Assembly (NCBI GenBank): GCA_900315805.1
Contig: ONAN01000013.1
Span: 1 to 44,251 of the forward strand
From: an uncultured Selenomonadales bacterium
Lineage (GTDB): Bacteria > Bacillota > Negativicutes > Acidaminococcales > Acidaminococcaceae
DNA length: 44,251 nt
Reading direction: 5' to 3'
The first letter of the stretch is position 1. Every line of letters begins with the position of its first letter. The translations under genes and the position numbers were made by a program. The notes beneath the pieces were generated by a model, which worked only from the letters and a program-made list of their open reading frames with translations, did no database searches and was not told where the DNA came from. This document shows, piece after piece, positions 23,695 to 31,155 of the stretch.

Positions 23695-24984
23695 CTACAT
23701 GCTCGTGCCGTACACCAGGTTCGGAAGGAACAGGACGGCTTCCGGGAAGAACACCATGACGAGTACCGTACCCGCAATGGCGATGAACAGCGGAATGGCG
23801 TATTTCGTGGTCTCTTCCACCTTGCAGTGCATGATGTCGGAACACGTGTAAAGGGCGACGCCGACAGGTGGTGTCGAGCAGCCCATCGTGACGATGGTCA
23901 TCATGATGATGCCGAAATGGACCGGGTCAATGCCGTACCGGGTGATGACCGGAACCAGGATCGGCGTGACGATAAGGGTGATGACCGTCGTTTCCATAAA
24001 CATGCCGAACACGGTCAGCATGAGGATCAGCAGGAACAGCAGGGCGTACTTGCTGTCCGTCATGGCGATCAGGGCATTGGTCAGCGTGCGGGGCAGCTGG
24101 TCGAATACGACGCCGTAGCTGAAGATACCGGAAAAGGCCAGGATCATGGTGATGACCGACAGGTCTTTGACGCTGTCCACAACGCATTTACGGAACTTCT
24201 CCATGTTCATTTCCTTGTAGATGAAGACACCGACAAAGAGTGCGTAGAACACGGCGAAGGCGCCGGATTCGGAAGGCGTCATGACGCCGAAGCGGATCAG
24301 GACGATCAGCAGGATGGGGAACATGAGGGCCCAGATACTGTCAATGCAGGCCTTCACAATCGTCTTCAAAGGATACGGATGGGCATGGTCCGGAACATAG
24401 CCGTAATGATGGGCCGACCAGGAAGTGGCGACCATCATCAGGATGCACATGACGATACCGGGCATGATGCCGGCCACAAAGAGGCGGCCGATGGATACTT
24501 CGCCGATGGTCCCGTACAGGATCAGGCCCATGGACGGCGGAATCGTGGCCACAATCAGGCCGGTCAGGCAGTTGATGGCGGCAGCCCAGCCGGGGGCGTA
24601 GCCGCGCTTCGTCATTTCCGGTCCCAGAATACGGCATTCCATCGCCGCGTCGGCGACGGCAGAACCGGAAACGCCGCCCATCAGGGTGGACAGGACGACG
24701 GATACCTGGCCGATGGAGCCCCACATATGGCCCGTCAGGACGTTGGAAAGTTTGACCAGGCGTGTCGTCACGCCCGTATTGTTCATCAGGTTGCCTGCGA
24801 AAATGAAGAGCGGAATCGCAAGCATCGTAAAAGACTGGGTCGTGGATAACGACTTCTGGACCAGGATGGTCCAAGGAATTTCAGGCCGCATCAGGAAGAA
24901 CGAGAAGCCTGACGTGGCAATGGCGAAAGCTACCGGCATTCCCAGGAACAGGAGCACCAGGAAGAACGCAATGGAATATAACAT
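23695..24984 (-). CDS. dctM: TRAP transporter large permease (DctM), operon B
   Basis: A 429-residue DctM protein with about 12 membrane helices. GGVSGSAVADAAMECRILGPEM and IATIPPSMGLILYGTIGE are the family signatures, and the C-terminal HFGIIMMTIVTMGCSTPPVGVALY is also typical. It is clearly a paralogue of the operon A subunit, not a recent copy, since the two differ throughout. Start ATG 24984 has GAGAGGAG upstream. Gap to dctQ is 60 bases. Confidence 0.95.
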   Translation of the reverse strand: MLYSIAFFLVLLFLGMPVAFAIATSGFSFFLMRPEIPWTILVQKSLSTTQSFTMLAIPLFIFAGNLMNNTGVTTRLVKLSNVLTGHMWGSIGQVSVVLSTLMGGVSGSAVADAAMECRILGPEMTKRGYAPGWAAAINCLTGLIVATIPPSMGLILYGTIGEVSIGRLFVAGIMPGIVMCILMMVATSWSAHHYGYVPDHAHPYPLKTIVKACIDSIWALMFPILLIVLIRFGVMTPSESGAFAVFYALFVGVFIYKEMNMEKFRKCVVDSVKDLSVITMILAFSGIFSYGVVFDQLPRTLTNALIAMTDSKYALLFLLILMLTVFGMFMETTVITLIVTPILVPVITRYGIDPVHFGIIMMTIVTMGCSTPPVGVALYTCSDIMHCKVEETTKYAIPLFIAIAGTVLVMVFFPEAVLFLPNLVYGTSM

Positions 24985-25044
24985 GTTGATCTCCTCTCAC
25001 AAAACCGGCGGCCGGGCGTTCTGTGCGAACCCCGCGCCGCAGCC

Positions 25045-25518
25045 TCACTCAGCGTCTGCCTTGCCGCGGACGTCCCCGATGAATTTCTCAATCAGGCTCT
25101 GCAGCATCAGGACGGAACCCGTGGGAACCGCCAGCGTGCACCAGGCGTAACTGATGGACAGCGTGTTGAATGAACGGTGCCAGCTTTGCGAAACCAGCTT
25201 GAATCCATACACGACGAGGAGCAGGATGAATAAGACCATGAAGATATCGAAAATGATGGTCAGGGCCTTGCGCAGCCCTTTCGGAAGTTTCTGCTCGATA
25301 ATGTCGATCCGGATCAGATGTCTGTGGCGGATGATGACGTCGGAACCGAGAAAAGTCAGCCAGCCGAACGCCAAAAGGGACGCGTCCCCCGCCCAGTTGA
25401 TGGGATGACCCACCGTCCGCGCGATTGCGGAAATGAAGATTAATGTCGCAATCACGCACAACAGGGTGGCCGCTATATTCTCTTCCACCCGTAAGATGAC
25501 TGCTGATATTTTTTGCAT
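25045..25518 (-). CDS. dctQ: TRAP transporter small permease (DctQ), operon B
   Basis: A 157-residue four-helix membrane protein with NWAGDASLLAFGWLTFLGSDVIIRHRHLIRIDII, the DctQ signature. Start ATG 25518 has AAGGG upstream at acceptable spacing. The 8-codon upstream extension lacks a better ribosome site. It is separated from dctP by about 150 bases containing two strong hairpins. Confidence 0.92.
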   Translation of the reverse strand: MQKISAVILRVEENIAATLLCVIATLIFISAIARTVGHPINWAGDASLLAFGWLTFLGSDVIIRHRHLIRIDIIEQKLPKGLRKALTIIFDIFMVLFILLLVVYGFKLVSQSWHRSFNTLSISYAWCTLAVPTGSVLMLQSLIEKFIGDVRGKADAE

Positions 25519-25577
25519 CGTGATATCCCTTCTTGAAACCAATTCCCTGCGGATAAAAAGTCCCTATACGAAGAATG

Positions 25578-25605
25578 GGATATAGCCTGCTGACAGGCTA
25601 TATCC
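25578..25605 (-). repeat. Intercistronic stem-loop 1 between dctP and dctQ, operon B
   Basis: GGATATAGCCTG-CTGA-CAGGCTATATCC, a perfect 12-base stem with a four-base loop and no following T-run. Probably an mRNA-stability or processing element that keeps the binding-protein message more abundant than the permease message. Confidence 0.7.
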
Positions 25606-25621
25606 GCATCCTTGATTCCGG

Positions 25622-25644
25622 AATCCCGCGCAGGTATGCGGGAT
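25622..25644 (-). repeat. Intercistronic stem-loop 2 between dctP and dctQ, operon B
   Basis: ATCCCGC and GCGGGAT form a 7-base stem with a loop of 9 bases, 26 bases after the dctP stop codon in the direction of transcription. Together with stem-loop 1 it forms a tandem hairpin block. Confidence 0.55.
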
Positions 25645-25670
25645 GTAAGGCTGTTACGCTTCCGGTCCGG

Positions 25671-26696
25671 TTATTTCGTTTTGCCGATTTCCTTGTAGAG
25701 TTCTGCACGCAGTTTGGTGTATCCCAGTTCGTCGTAAACAGGATCTACGGCCTTCTTGAAGGCAGCCAGATCGGACGGTACGGAAACCTTCAGGCCGGCT
25801 TTGACCATCTTTTCTTCGTCGGCGTTTGCTTCCTTGATGACGTCCTTTGCGGTTTCACGGCCGACTTCGTCCGCCGTTTCAACCAACAGTTTCTGCAGGT
25901 CGGCCGGCAGGGTGTTGAACCACTTGCTGCCGCAAATCAGGCCCTGCATCAGCTGGAAATGTTCGGTCTTGGTCATGTATTTGGCCACTTCGAAGGTCTT
26001 GGACGGATAAGCGGAAGTGTTCTGTACTTCGCAGCCGTCGATGGCCTTGGACTGAATGCCGTTATAAACTTCGCCCCAGGACATGGAGACCGGGGTAGCG
26101 CCCATAGCCGCTACGGACTTGGTCGTTACGGCCTGTCCGATGGTGCGGATACGCTGGCCTTTCAGGTCGGCCGGGCTGTTGATCGGTTTGTTCGTGAAGA
26201 AGCTGCGCGGGCCGTCGTAGTAAGCGAAGGACAGGACCTTGACGCCGTGTTCCTTATCCAGCTTGTCGACCCAGTTCTTGAAGGTCTTCGTCTGCGTCAC
26301 TTTGTAGCATTCGTCGTAGTTGTCCGCAAAGTAACCCATCATAAGGATGGAGAAATCCTTTACGTACTGGCCCATACGGGAAGCATCGGTGTTGACGGCC
26401 ACGTTGGCACCCTGGATACCCTGTTCCAGCATGTCTTCGTCGCTGCCCAGCTGGCCGGCCGGATAAACCGTGACCTTCAGTCTGCCCTTGGAGCGCTTGT
26501 TCAGCTCATCAGCCAGTTTCTGGTAGTTGCGGGTGATCAGCGCCTGTTCCGTCTGGGACGTGCCGATCTTCAGTTCGTAGACCTTGCCGTCTCCGCCGGC
26601 AGCCTTGGTGTCCTTCTTGTCACCGCCGCCGCAGCCGCCTGCCAGGGCAGCCATCAGACCGAGACATGCAGCAGCCATCATCCATTTTTTTGCCAT
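25671..26696 (-). CDS. dctP: TRAP transporter substrate-binding lipoprotein (DctP), operon B
   Basis: A 341-residue periplasmic binding lipoprotein. The signal ends ALAGGC with the lipid-anchored Cys22, followed by a Gly/Asp/Lys linker. The DctP domain includes NSPADLKGQRIRTIGQAVTTKSVAAMGATPVSMSWGEVYNGIQ, the ligand-binding block with the conserved Arg. First gene of operon B, and the start of the message driven by the promoter with the palindromic operator. Start ATG 26696; the 18-codon upstream extension lacks a signal-peptide start. The expected substrate is a sugar acid, by context. Confidence 0.95.
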   Translation of the reverse strand: MAKKWMMAAACLGLMAALAGGCGGGDKKDTKAAGGDGKVYELKIGTSQTEQALITRNYQKLADELNKRSKGRLKVTVYPAGQLGSDEDMLEQGIQGANVAVNTDASRMGQYVKDFSILMMGYFADNYDECYKVTQTKTFKNWVDKLDKEHGVKVLSFAYYDGPRSFFTNKPINSPADLKGQRIRTIGQAVTTKSVAAMGATPVSMSWGEVYNGIQSKAIDGCEVQNTSAYPSKTFEVAKYMTKTEHFQLMQGLICGSKWFNTLPADLQKLLVETADEVGRETAKDVIKEANADEEKMVKAGLKVSVPSDLAAFKKAVDPVYDELGYTKLRAELYKEIGKTK

Positions 26697-26790
26697 TTCC
26701 TTCACACTCCTGTTTTCAATTTGCGGATAGGAAACATTATCCTGCCGCATTCGGCAGGCTTTCGTAAGAACTTCCGCAGCGTTCTTTGTT

Positions 26791-26817
26791 ACTGATATAT
26801 TACACTAATATATCAGT
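26791..26817. promoter_or_regulatory. Perfect 12-3-12 palindromic operator on the operon B promoter
   Basis: ACTGATATATTA and TAATATATCAGT are exact inverted copies separated by CAC. The site sits on the -10 and the spacer, so a bound protein would block RNA polymerase. The best candidate ligand-controlled repressor is the FCD regulator encoded in this operon (21807-22571). Confidence 0.7.
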
Positions 26818-26825
26818 TTAGACAA
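26797..26825 (-). promoter_or_regulatory. Promoter of operon B (dctPQM-manA-like-gntR-uxuAB)
   Basis: Minus-strand -35 TTGTCT (26820-26825), 17-base spacer, -10 TAATAT (26797-26802). The operator palindrome covers the -10 and almost all of the spacer. Confidence 0.7.
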
Positions 26826-27038
26826 GACTCAAACTTAATTTAATTCAGACTATTTTAAATTACTAAAGTTTCGCTTTTCTGTTCCGAATGAAACAGGTTA
26901 TACCCCTTTAAACGGTAAGATGTAAATAAATCCGCCCTTTCCGCAAAAAACACTTACCTTTGCCAAGAAAATGACACATAATAAAGGTATAGTAAACCTC
27001 ATAGATGGTATTTTGTATTTTTAAAGGAGGTAATACCC

Positions 27039-27245
27039 ATGAAAAAGTTATTGGCATTGATTGCAGCAACCGTTATGGCTGTCGGCTTCTCCGCCGCTGC
27101 CTTTGCAAGTGAAATTCCCGGCGATCATCCGGCTGTCGTAAAGAGCCAGGACCAGGTCGTTACTTCCACGGAAGAATCCGATGCTTCCGTACAGGCACAG
27201 GGCCAGGCTTACAACGACAAATACGAAGCCGAACACGCCAAATAA
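27039..27245 (+). CDS. Small secreted acidic protein of unknown function
   Basis: A 68-residue precursor with a textbook signal peptide (KK, hydrophobic core, cleavage after AFA at about residue 23). It leaves a mature peptide of about 45 residues that is acidic and polar, with no Cys, low hydrophobicity and a Gln/Ser/Glu-rich centre, so likely disordered. The very strong ribosome site AAAGGAGG at ideal distance and a dedicated terminator support a real, well-expressed monocistronic gene. No family is recognised. It could be a cell-envelope or secreted peptide; no function can be assigned. Confidence 0.8.
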   Translation: MKKLLALIAATVMAVGFSAAAFASEIPGDHPAVVKSQDQVVTSTEESDASVQAQGQAYNDKYEAEHAK

Positions 27246-27259
27246 GCAATCCTCACCAA

Positions 27260-27286
27260 AACCCGGAAGCCCGCTTCCGGGTTTTT
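27260..27286 (+). terminator. Terminator of the small secreted protein gene
   Basis: AACCCGGAAGC-CC-GCTTCCGGGTT followed by TTT, 15 bases after the stop codon. Confidence 0.9.
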
Positions 27287-27323
27287 CTTATGTCCTCCCC
27301 GCCTCTGCCGCGGGTCCGGAGAT

Positions 27324-27367
27324 GCAAAAAACCTCATGGCGACAGTATGTGTCGTCATGAGGTTTTG
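27324..27367 (-). terminator. Terminator of glmS
   Basis: CCTCATG-G-CGACA and TGTCG-T-CATGAGG form a long stem. The minus strand continues into TTTTTT, which suits glmS. The plus strand also has TTTTGTTTT, so it may act in both directions. Confidence 0.85.
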
Positions 27368-27390
27368 TTTTACTGCTTTCCCGTTCCGCC

Positions 27391-29220
27391 TTATTCGACC
27401 GTTACGGACTTGGCCAGGTTTCTGGGTTTGTCGACGTCGCAGCCGCGCGTCAGGGCTGCGTAGTAGGCCAGCAGCTGCAGCGGCAGCACAGCCAGAATCG
27501 GAGCCAGGAACTTGTCCGTCTTGGGGATGTAGATGACGTGGTCCGCCACCTTGTCGATTTCCCGGTCGCCTTCCTGGGCAATGGCGATGACCGTCGCCTC
27601 ACGGGCCTTGACTTCCTTCAGGTTGCTGATGGTCTTGGGATAGACATCGGCCTGCGTGGCGAGGACGATGACGGGGATGCCTTCGACAATCAGGGCCAGG
27701 GTGCCGTGTTTCAGTTCGCCGGCCGCATAGGCTTCGGCGTGAATATAGGAAATTTCCTTCAGTTTCAGGGCGCCTTCCAGGGCTACGCAGTAATCCAGGC
27801 TGCGTCCCAGGAAGAAGGCATCTTCGCTGGAACCGTAGCGTTTCGCGAAGACCTTGATCTGTTCCGTGTCTTCCAGCATGGCGTGGATCTGTTCCGGAAT
27901 CTCCCGCATGTCGTGCGTCAGGGTCCGTGCCAGTTCATCGGACAGCTGGCCGCGCAGACGGCCGACATAGATGCCCAGCATGAGCATGACGATGAGCTGC
28001 GTCGTATAGGCCTTGGTGGATGCCACGGCGATTTCCGGGCCGGCATAGGTGTAGATCACCTGGTCGGCTTCGCGGGCGATGGAGGAACCGACGACGTTGG
28101 TCACGGCCAGCGTGCGGGCGCCCAGGCGTTTTGCCTCGCGCAGGGCGGCCAGCGTGTCGCTCGTTTCGCCGGACTGGCTGATGACGATCATCAGGCAGCT
28201 GGAATCAACCAGCGGATCGCGATAGCGGAATTCGCTGGCAATGTCCGTCTCCACAGGGATGCGGGCGAATTTTTCCAGGTAATACTTGCCTACGAGGCCG
28301 GCATGGTAGGCCGTGCCGCAGGCGACGATGAAGATCTTCCGGATGCCGCGCAGGTCGGCTTTCGTCCAGTTCAGTTCCGGGAACGTGATTTCCCCGTCTT
28401 CCTTGCCCAGACGGCCGCGCATGGTTTCCCGGACGGCTTTCGGCTGTTCGTAAATCTCCTTCAGCATGAAATGTTCGAAACCGCCTTTTTCGGCTGCTTC
28501 CGCATTCCAGGTGACGTTGTAGACCTTCTTGTTGATGGGGTTGCCGTCCAGGTCCTCGACCTTGACGGAATCCTTCGTGACGATGGCGATTTCGCCGTCG
28601 CTCATGATGTACGTGCGGCGCGTATGCCGGATGATGGCCGGAATATCGGAGGCGATGAAGTTTTCCCCGTCGCCGAGGCCGATGACCAGCGGATTATCCT
28701 TCTTGGTGCAGATCAGTTTGTCCGGTTCGTCGGCGCACATGAAGACCAGCGAATAGGAACCGTCGATCTGGCGCAGGACTTTCTTGACGGTGCTCAGGAA
28801 GTCGCCGTCGTATTGGTCCGCCATCAGGTGTGCCACGATTTCCGTATCCGTGTCGGAGGCGAACTTGTGGCCCTTCTTGAGCAGATATTCCTTTAATTCC
28901 AGATAGTTTTCGATGATGCCGTTGTGGACGATGACGAACTTGCCCGACTCGTCCGCATGGGGATGGGCGTTGCGGTCAGACGGTCTGCCGTGGGTCGCCC
29001 AGCGGGTATGGCCGATGCCGACCGTGCCCTGGGGCTCGTGCCCCTGGATCTTGATGCGCAGGGACTGGAGCCGGCCCACGCATTTTTCAATGTTGATTTT
29101 TTTGCCGTCAAACACGGCGATGCCTGCGGAATCATATCCGCGATATTCCAATTTACTCATCCCGTCGAGCAGGATAGGACAAGCCTGTTTCGTGCCAATA
29201 TAACCTACAATACCACACAT
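27391..29220 (-). CDS. glmS: Glutamine--fructose-6-phosphate aminotransferase (isomerizing)
   Basis: Makes glucosamine-6-phosphate from fructose-6-phosphate and glutamine, the first committed step to UDP-GlcNAc for peptidoglycan. The 609-residue product is full length. The N-terminal Ntn amidotransferase domain begins MCGIVGYIG with nucleophile Cys2, then two SIS sugar-isomerase domains (VISQSGETSDTLAALR in the first) and the C-terminal DKPRNLAKSVTVE tail with the catalytic Lys. Start ATG 29220 has AGGAGG 6 bases upstream. It has its own promoter and a glmS ribozyme leader, so the message should be cleaved when the product is abundant. Confidence 0.98.
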   Translation of the reverse strand: MCGIVGYIGTKQACPILLDGMSKLEYRGYDSAGIAVFDGKKINIEKCVGRLQSLRIKIQGHEPQGTVGIGHTRWATHGRPSDRNAHPHADESGKFVIVHNGIIENYLELKEYLLKKGHKFASDTDTEIVAHLMADQYDGDFLSTVKKVLRQIDGSYSLVFMCADEPDKLICTKKDNPLVIGLGDGENFIASDIPAIIRHTRRTYIMSDGEIAIVTKDSVKVEDLDGNPINKKVYNVTWNAEAAEKGGFEHFMLKEIYEQPKAVRETMRGRLGKEDGEITFPELNWTKADLRGIRKIFIVACGTAYHAGLVGKYYLEKFARIPVETDIASEFRYRDPLVDSSCLMIVISQSGETSDTLAALREAKRLGARTLAVTNVVGSSIAREADQVIYTYAGPEIAVASTKAYTTQLIVMLMLGIYVGRLRGQLSDELARTLTHDMREIPEQIHAMLEDTEQIKVFAKRYGSSEDAFFLGRSLDYCVALEGALKLKEISYIHAEAYAAGELKHGTLALIVEGIPVIVLATQADVYPKTISNLKEVKAREATVIAIAQEGDREIDKVADHVIYIPKTDKFLAPILAVLPLQLLAYYAALTRGCDVDKPRNLAKSVTVE

Positions 29221-29287
29221 AGTGGACCTCCTGTAAAAACACTGATGCTGACAGGGTCCGGCAATCCGGATCCGTTCCGTACCAGGT

Positions 29288-29465
29288 TCCGCCTGCCCGA
29301 AGTTTTCCCTCCGGCATCGATGCCGGGCTTTGTGATCGGACTTATGGCCTGCGGCCGGCCAGGAGACACCCGCTGACTGATCGATAAGTCTCCGCCTCGT
29401 CTGCCCCCGCCTTTCCCGCGTTCCGCCCGTGGCGGCACCCGTCCCGCGGCAGTGGCACTTGCGCT
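29288..29465 (-). promoter_or_regulatory. glmS: glmS ribozyme (glucosamine-6-phosphate-activated, self-cleaving)
   Basis: The minus-strand leader of glmS shows the conserved ribozyme core. AGCGC (cleavage expected between A 29465 and G 29464) is followed by a GCC..GGC-type P1 extension, then GACGAGG, a P2-type stem GGAGA/TCTCC enclosing CTTATCGA and CAGCGGGTG, the P3-P4 hairpins (including CCGGCATCGATGCCGG) and the ending GGGCAGG. These match the known glmS consensus in order and spacing. By family knowledge GlcN6P acts as a cofactor for cleavage, and the cut mRNA is degraded. The 3' end is approximate. Confidence 0.93.
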
Positions 29466-29504
29466 CCTATGTTTTGTTTTGACGATCCTCCCTGAAATAA
29501 AGTA

Positions 29505-29538
29505 ATACCGTGCAGGCCCGGTACAACCCACACGGTAT
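29505..29538 (-). repeat. Inverted repeat at the 5' end of the glmS leader
   Basis: ATACCGTG and CACGGTAT are exact 8-base inverted copies around an 18-base loop, placed between the glmS promoter and the ribozyme. No T-run follows, so it is not a clear terminator; it may shield the 5' end of the transcript. Confidence 0.5.
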
Positions 29539-29550
29539 CCAGCTTACCTT

Positions 29551-29579
29551 ATTTTACTACATACATGCCGATTGGTCAA
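29551..29579 (-). promoter_or_regulatory. glmS: Promoter of glmS
   Basis: Minus-strand -35 TTGACC (29574-29579), 17-base spacer, -10 TAAAAT (29551-29556). It lies just after the end of glmM, so glmS is transcribed on its own, with the ribozyme in the leader. Confidence 0.8.
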
Positions 29580-29615
29580 ATAGCCGGCCCTCGCGGGACG
29601 CGGCGTGTCCAGCGT

Positions 29616-30956
29616 TCACGCAAGTTCCGCGCGGACGACCTTGGCGATGTCTTCGGCAATGCTTTCCAGTTCCAACTGGTTAGGCCCTTCGGCCATGATG
29701 CGGATCAGCGGTTCCGTGCCGGAAGCGCGGACCAGGATCTGGCCATTGTCGCCCATCTGTTCCGTATACTTCTGCACAATCGCCTTGATGGCCTCGTTCT
29801 CTTCCCAGCCGTTCTTGTCCTTGACACGGACATTGACGAGGGTCTGGGGATACCGCGTCATGAGTTTCGCCATCTCGGACAGGCGCTGGTTGTTGCGCAC
29901 CATGGTGCACAGCAGCTGTACTGCCGTCAGGATGCCGTCCCCGGTCTTGGCGAACTCGGAAAAGATGATGTGGCCCGACTGTTCGCCGCCCAGGCCGTAG
30001 CCGTGCTTCAGCATCTCTTCCAGCACGTAGCGGTCGCCGACCTTGGTCTTGCAGGTCTGGCCGCCGATATCATGGAAGGCCTTGTGCAGGCCGATATTGC
30101 TCATGACCGTGACGACGAGCATGTTGTCTTTCAGTTTCTTGCGGCGCATAAGTTCCTGGCCCAGGATCATCATGATCTGGTCGCCGTCCAGGTCCTGGCC
30201 TTTTTCGTCGACGGCCAGGCAGCGGTCGGCGTCGCCGTCGTTGGCGATACCTACATTGGCGCCGTATTCGACGACCTTCATGCGCAGGGCGTCCAGGTGC
30301 GTGGAACCGCAGCCGTTGTTGATGTTGATGCCGTTCGGTTCATTGAAAATGGGAATGACTTCGGCCCCCAGCATGCGCAGGATGGTCGGTGCCACCCGGC
30401 TGTTGGCGCCGTTGGCGCAGTCCATGACGACCTTCAGGCCGTTCAGTTTGCACGGTGCCGTGGCCAGGATATGGCGGATATACATTTCCTCCAGCCCCGT
30501 TTCCCGGACAATGCGGCCCAGGGAAGAGCCGCTCGGCGCCTGCGTGTAATCGATCGGTTTGCGGACGATGGCTTCAATTTCATCTTCCACCATATCGGGC
30601 AGCTTGTAGCCGTTGTGGGCGAAGAACTTGATGCCGTTGTCCTCGAAGGGGTTGTGCGACGCGGAGATGACGACACCGGCGTTCGCATGCACCTGTTCCG
30701 TCAGATAGGAGACGGCCGGCGTGCAGATGACGCCGAGCATATGGGCGTCGCCGCCGGCGCTGCAGACGCCTGCCGCCAGGGCATACGCCAGCATGTCGCC
30801 CGACAGGCGTGTGTCCTGTCCGATGATGATCTTCGGTCTTGCGACCTCACGGCCGAAATACTGGGCAGCCGCGCGCCCCAGTTTATAAGCCAGTTCCGGC
30901 GTCAGTTCCGTGTTTGCCGTGCCACGGACGCCGTCCGTTCCGAATAAACGAGCCAT
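29616..30956 (-). CDS. glmM: Phosphoglucosamine mutase
   Basis: Converts glucosamine-6-phosphate to glucosamine-1-phosphate, the step after GlmS. The 446-residue protein has the four domains of alpha-phosphohexomutases. The substrate-binding GTDGVRG is at 6-12, the phosphoserine loop ISASHNP has catalytic Ser100, the magnesium loop is NDGDADRC, and RASGTEPLIRIMAEG is the phosphate-binding C-terminal loop. The length matches GlmM (about 445-450). Start ATG 30956 follows AGGAGGAAG. It has its own promoter (30999-31027). Confidence 0.98.
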   Translation of the reverse strand: MARLFGTDGVRGTANTELTPELAYKLGRAAAQYFGREVARPKIIIGQDTRLSGDMLAYALAAGVCSAGGDAHMLGVICTPAVSYLTEQVHANAGVVISASHNPFEDNGIKFFAHNGYKLPDMVEDEIEAIVRKPIDYTQAPSGSSLGRIVRETGLEEMYIRHILATAPCKLNGLKVVMDCANGANSRVAPTILRMLGAEVIPIFNEPNGININNGCGSTHLDALRMKVVEYGANVGIANDGDADRCLAVDEKGQDLDGDQIMMILGQELMRRKKLKDNMLVVTVMSNIGLHKAFHDIGGQTCKTKVGDRYVLEEMLKHGYGLGGEQSGHIIFSEFAKTGDGILTAVQLLCTMVRNNQRLSEMAKLMTRYPQTLVNVRVKDKNGWEENEAIKAIVQKYTEQMGDNGQILVRASGTEPLIRIMAEGPNQLELESIAEDIAKVVRAELA

Positions 30957-30998
30957 TTGCTTCCTCCTGAATAATACATCTAATACTGAATCGCAATA

Positions 30999-31027
30999 AT
31001 TATACCCTCTGTGGTCATTGAATGCAA
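30999..31027 (-). promoter_or_regulatory. glmM: Promoter of glmM
   Basis: Minus-strand -35 TTGCAT (31022-31027), 17-base spacer, perfect -10 TATAAT (30999-31004). Confidence 0.75.
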
Positions 31028-31056
31028 GTGGACAGCATGTTCCGCGCGCCGCGATG

Positions 31057-31065
31057 TGGTATAAT
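31057..31065 (+). promoter_or_regulatory. Extended -10 promoter of the LytS-like kinase gene
   Basis: TGG followed by TATAAT (31060-31065) gives an extended -10. No good -35 is seen at the right distance. It is divergent from the glmM promoter, with 30 bases between the two -35/-10 regions. Confidence 0.55.
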
Positions 31066-31155
31066 TATTAAGTGAAAAAGACTCCGTAAGATGTATCCAC
31101 AAGGCGGCCCGCCAAGGACACGGCCTGTCCGGGCGGCCGGGAGGAGGGAAATCCT

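Larger units (their letters stand above)
26697..27038. promoter_or_regulatory. AT-rich intergenic region with the operon B promoter
   Basis: A 342-base gene-free stretch, far more AT-rich than the flanking genes. It holds the operon B promoter and its palindromic operator (26791-26825). The right half must contain the promoter of the small secreted protein gene: a TATAGT at 26988-26993 is a candidate -10, but no convincing -35 was found. Nothing else is recognisable. Confidence 0.5.

Noticed and set aside
29505..29538. Inverted repeat ATACCGTG/CACGGTAT as a glmM terminator
   Set aside because: It lies downstream of the glmS promoter within the glmS leader and has no T-run, so it would not end glmM and is kept only as a repeat.
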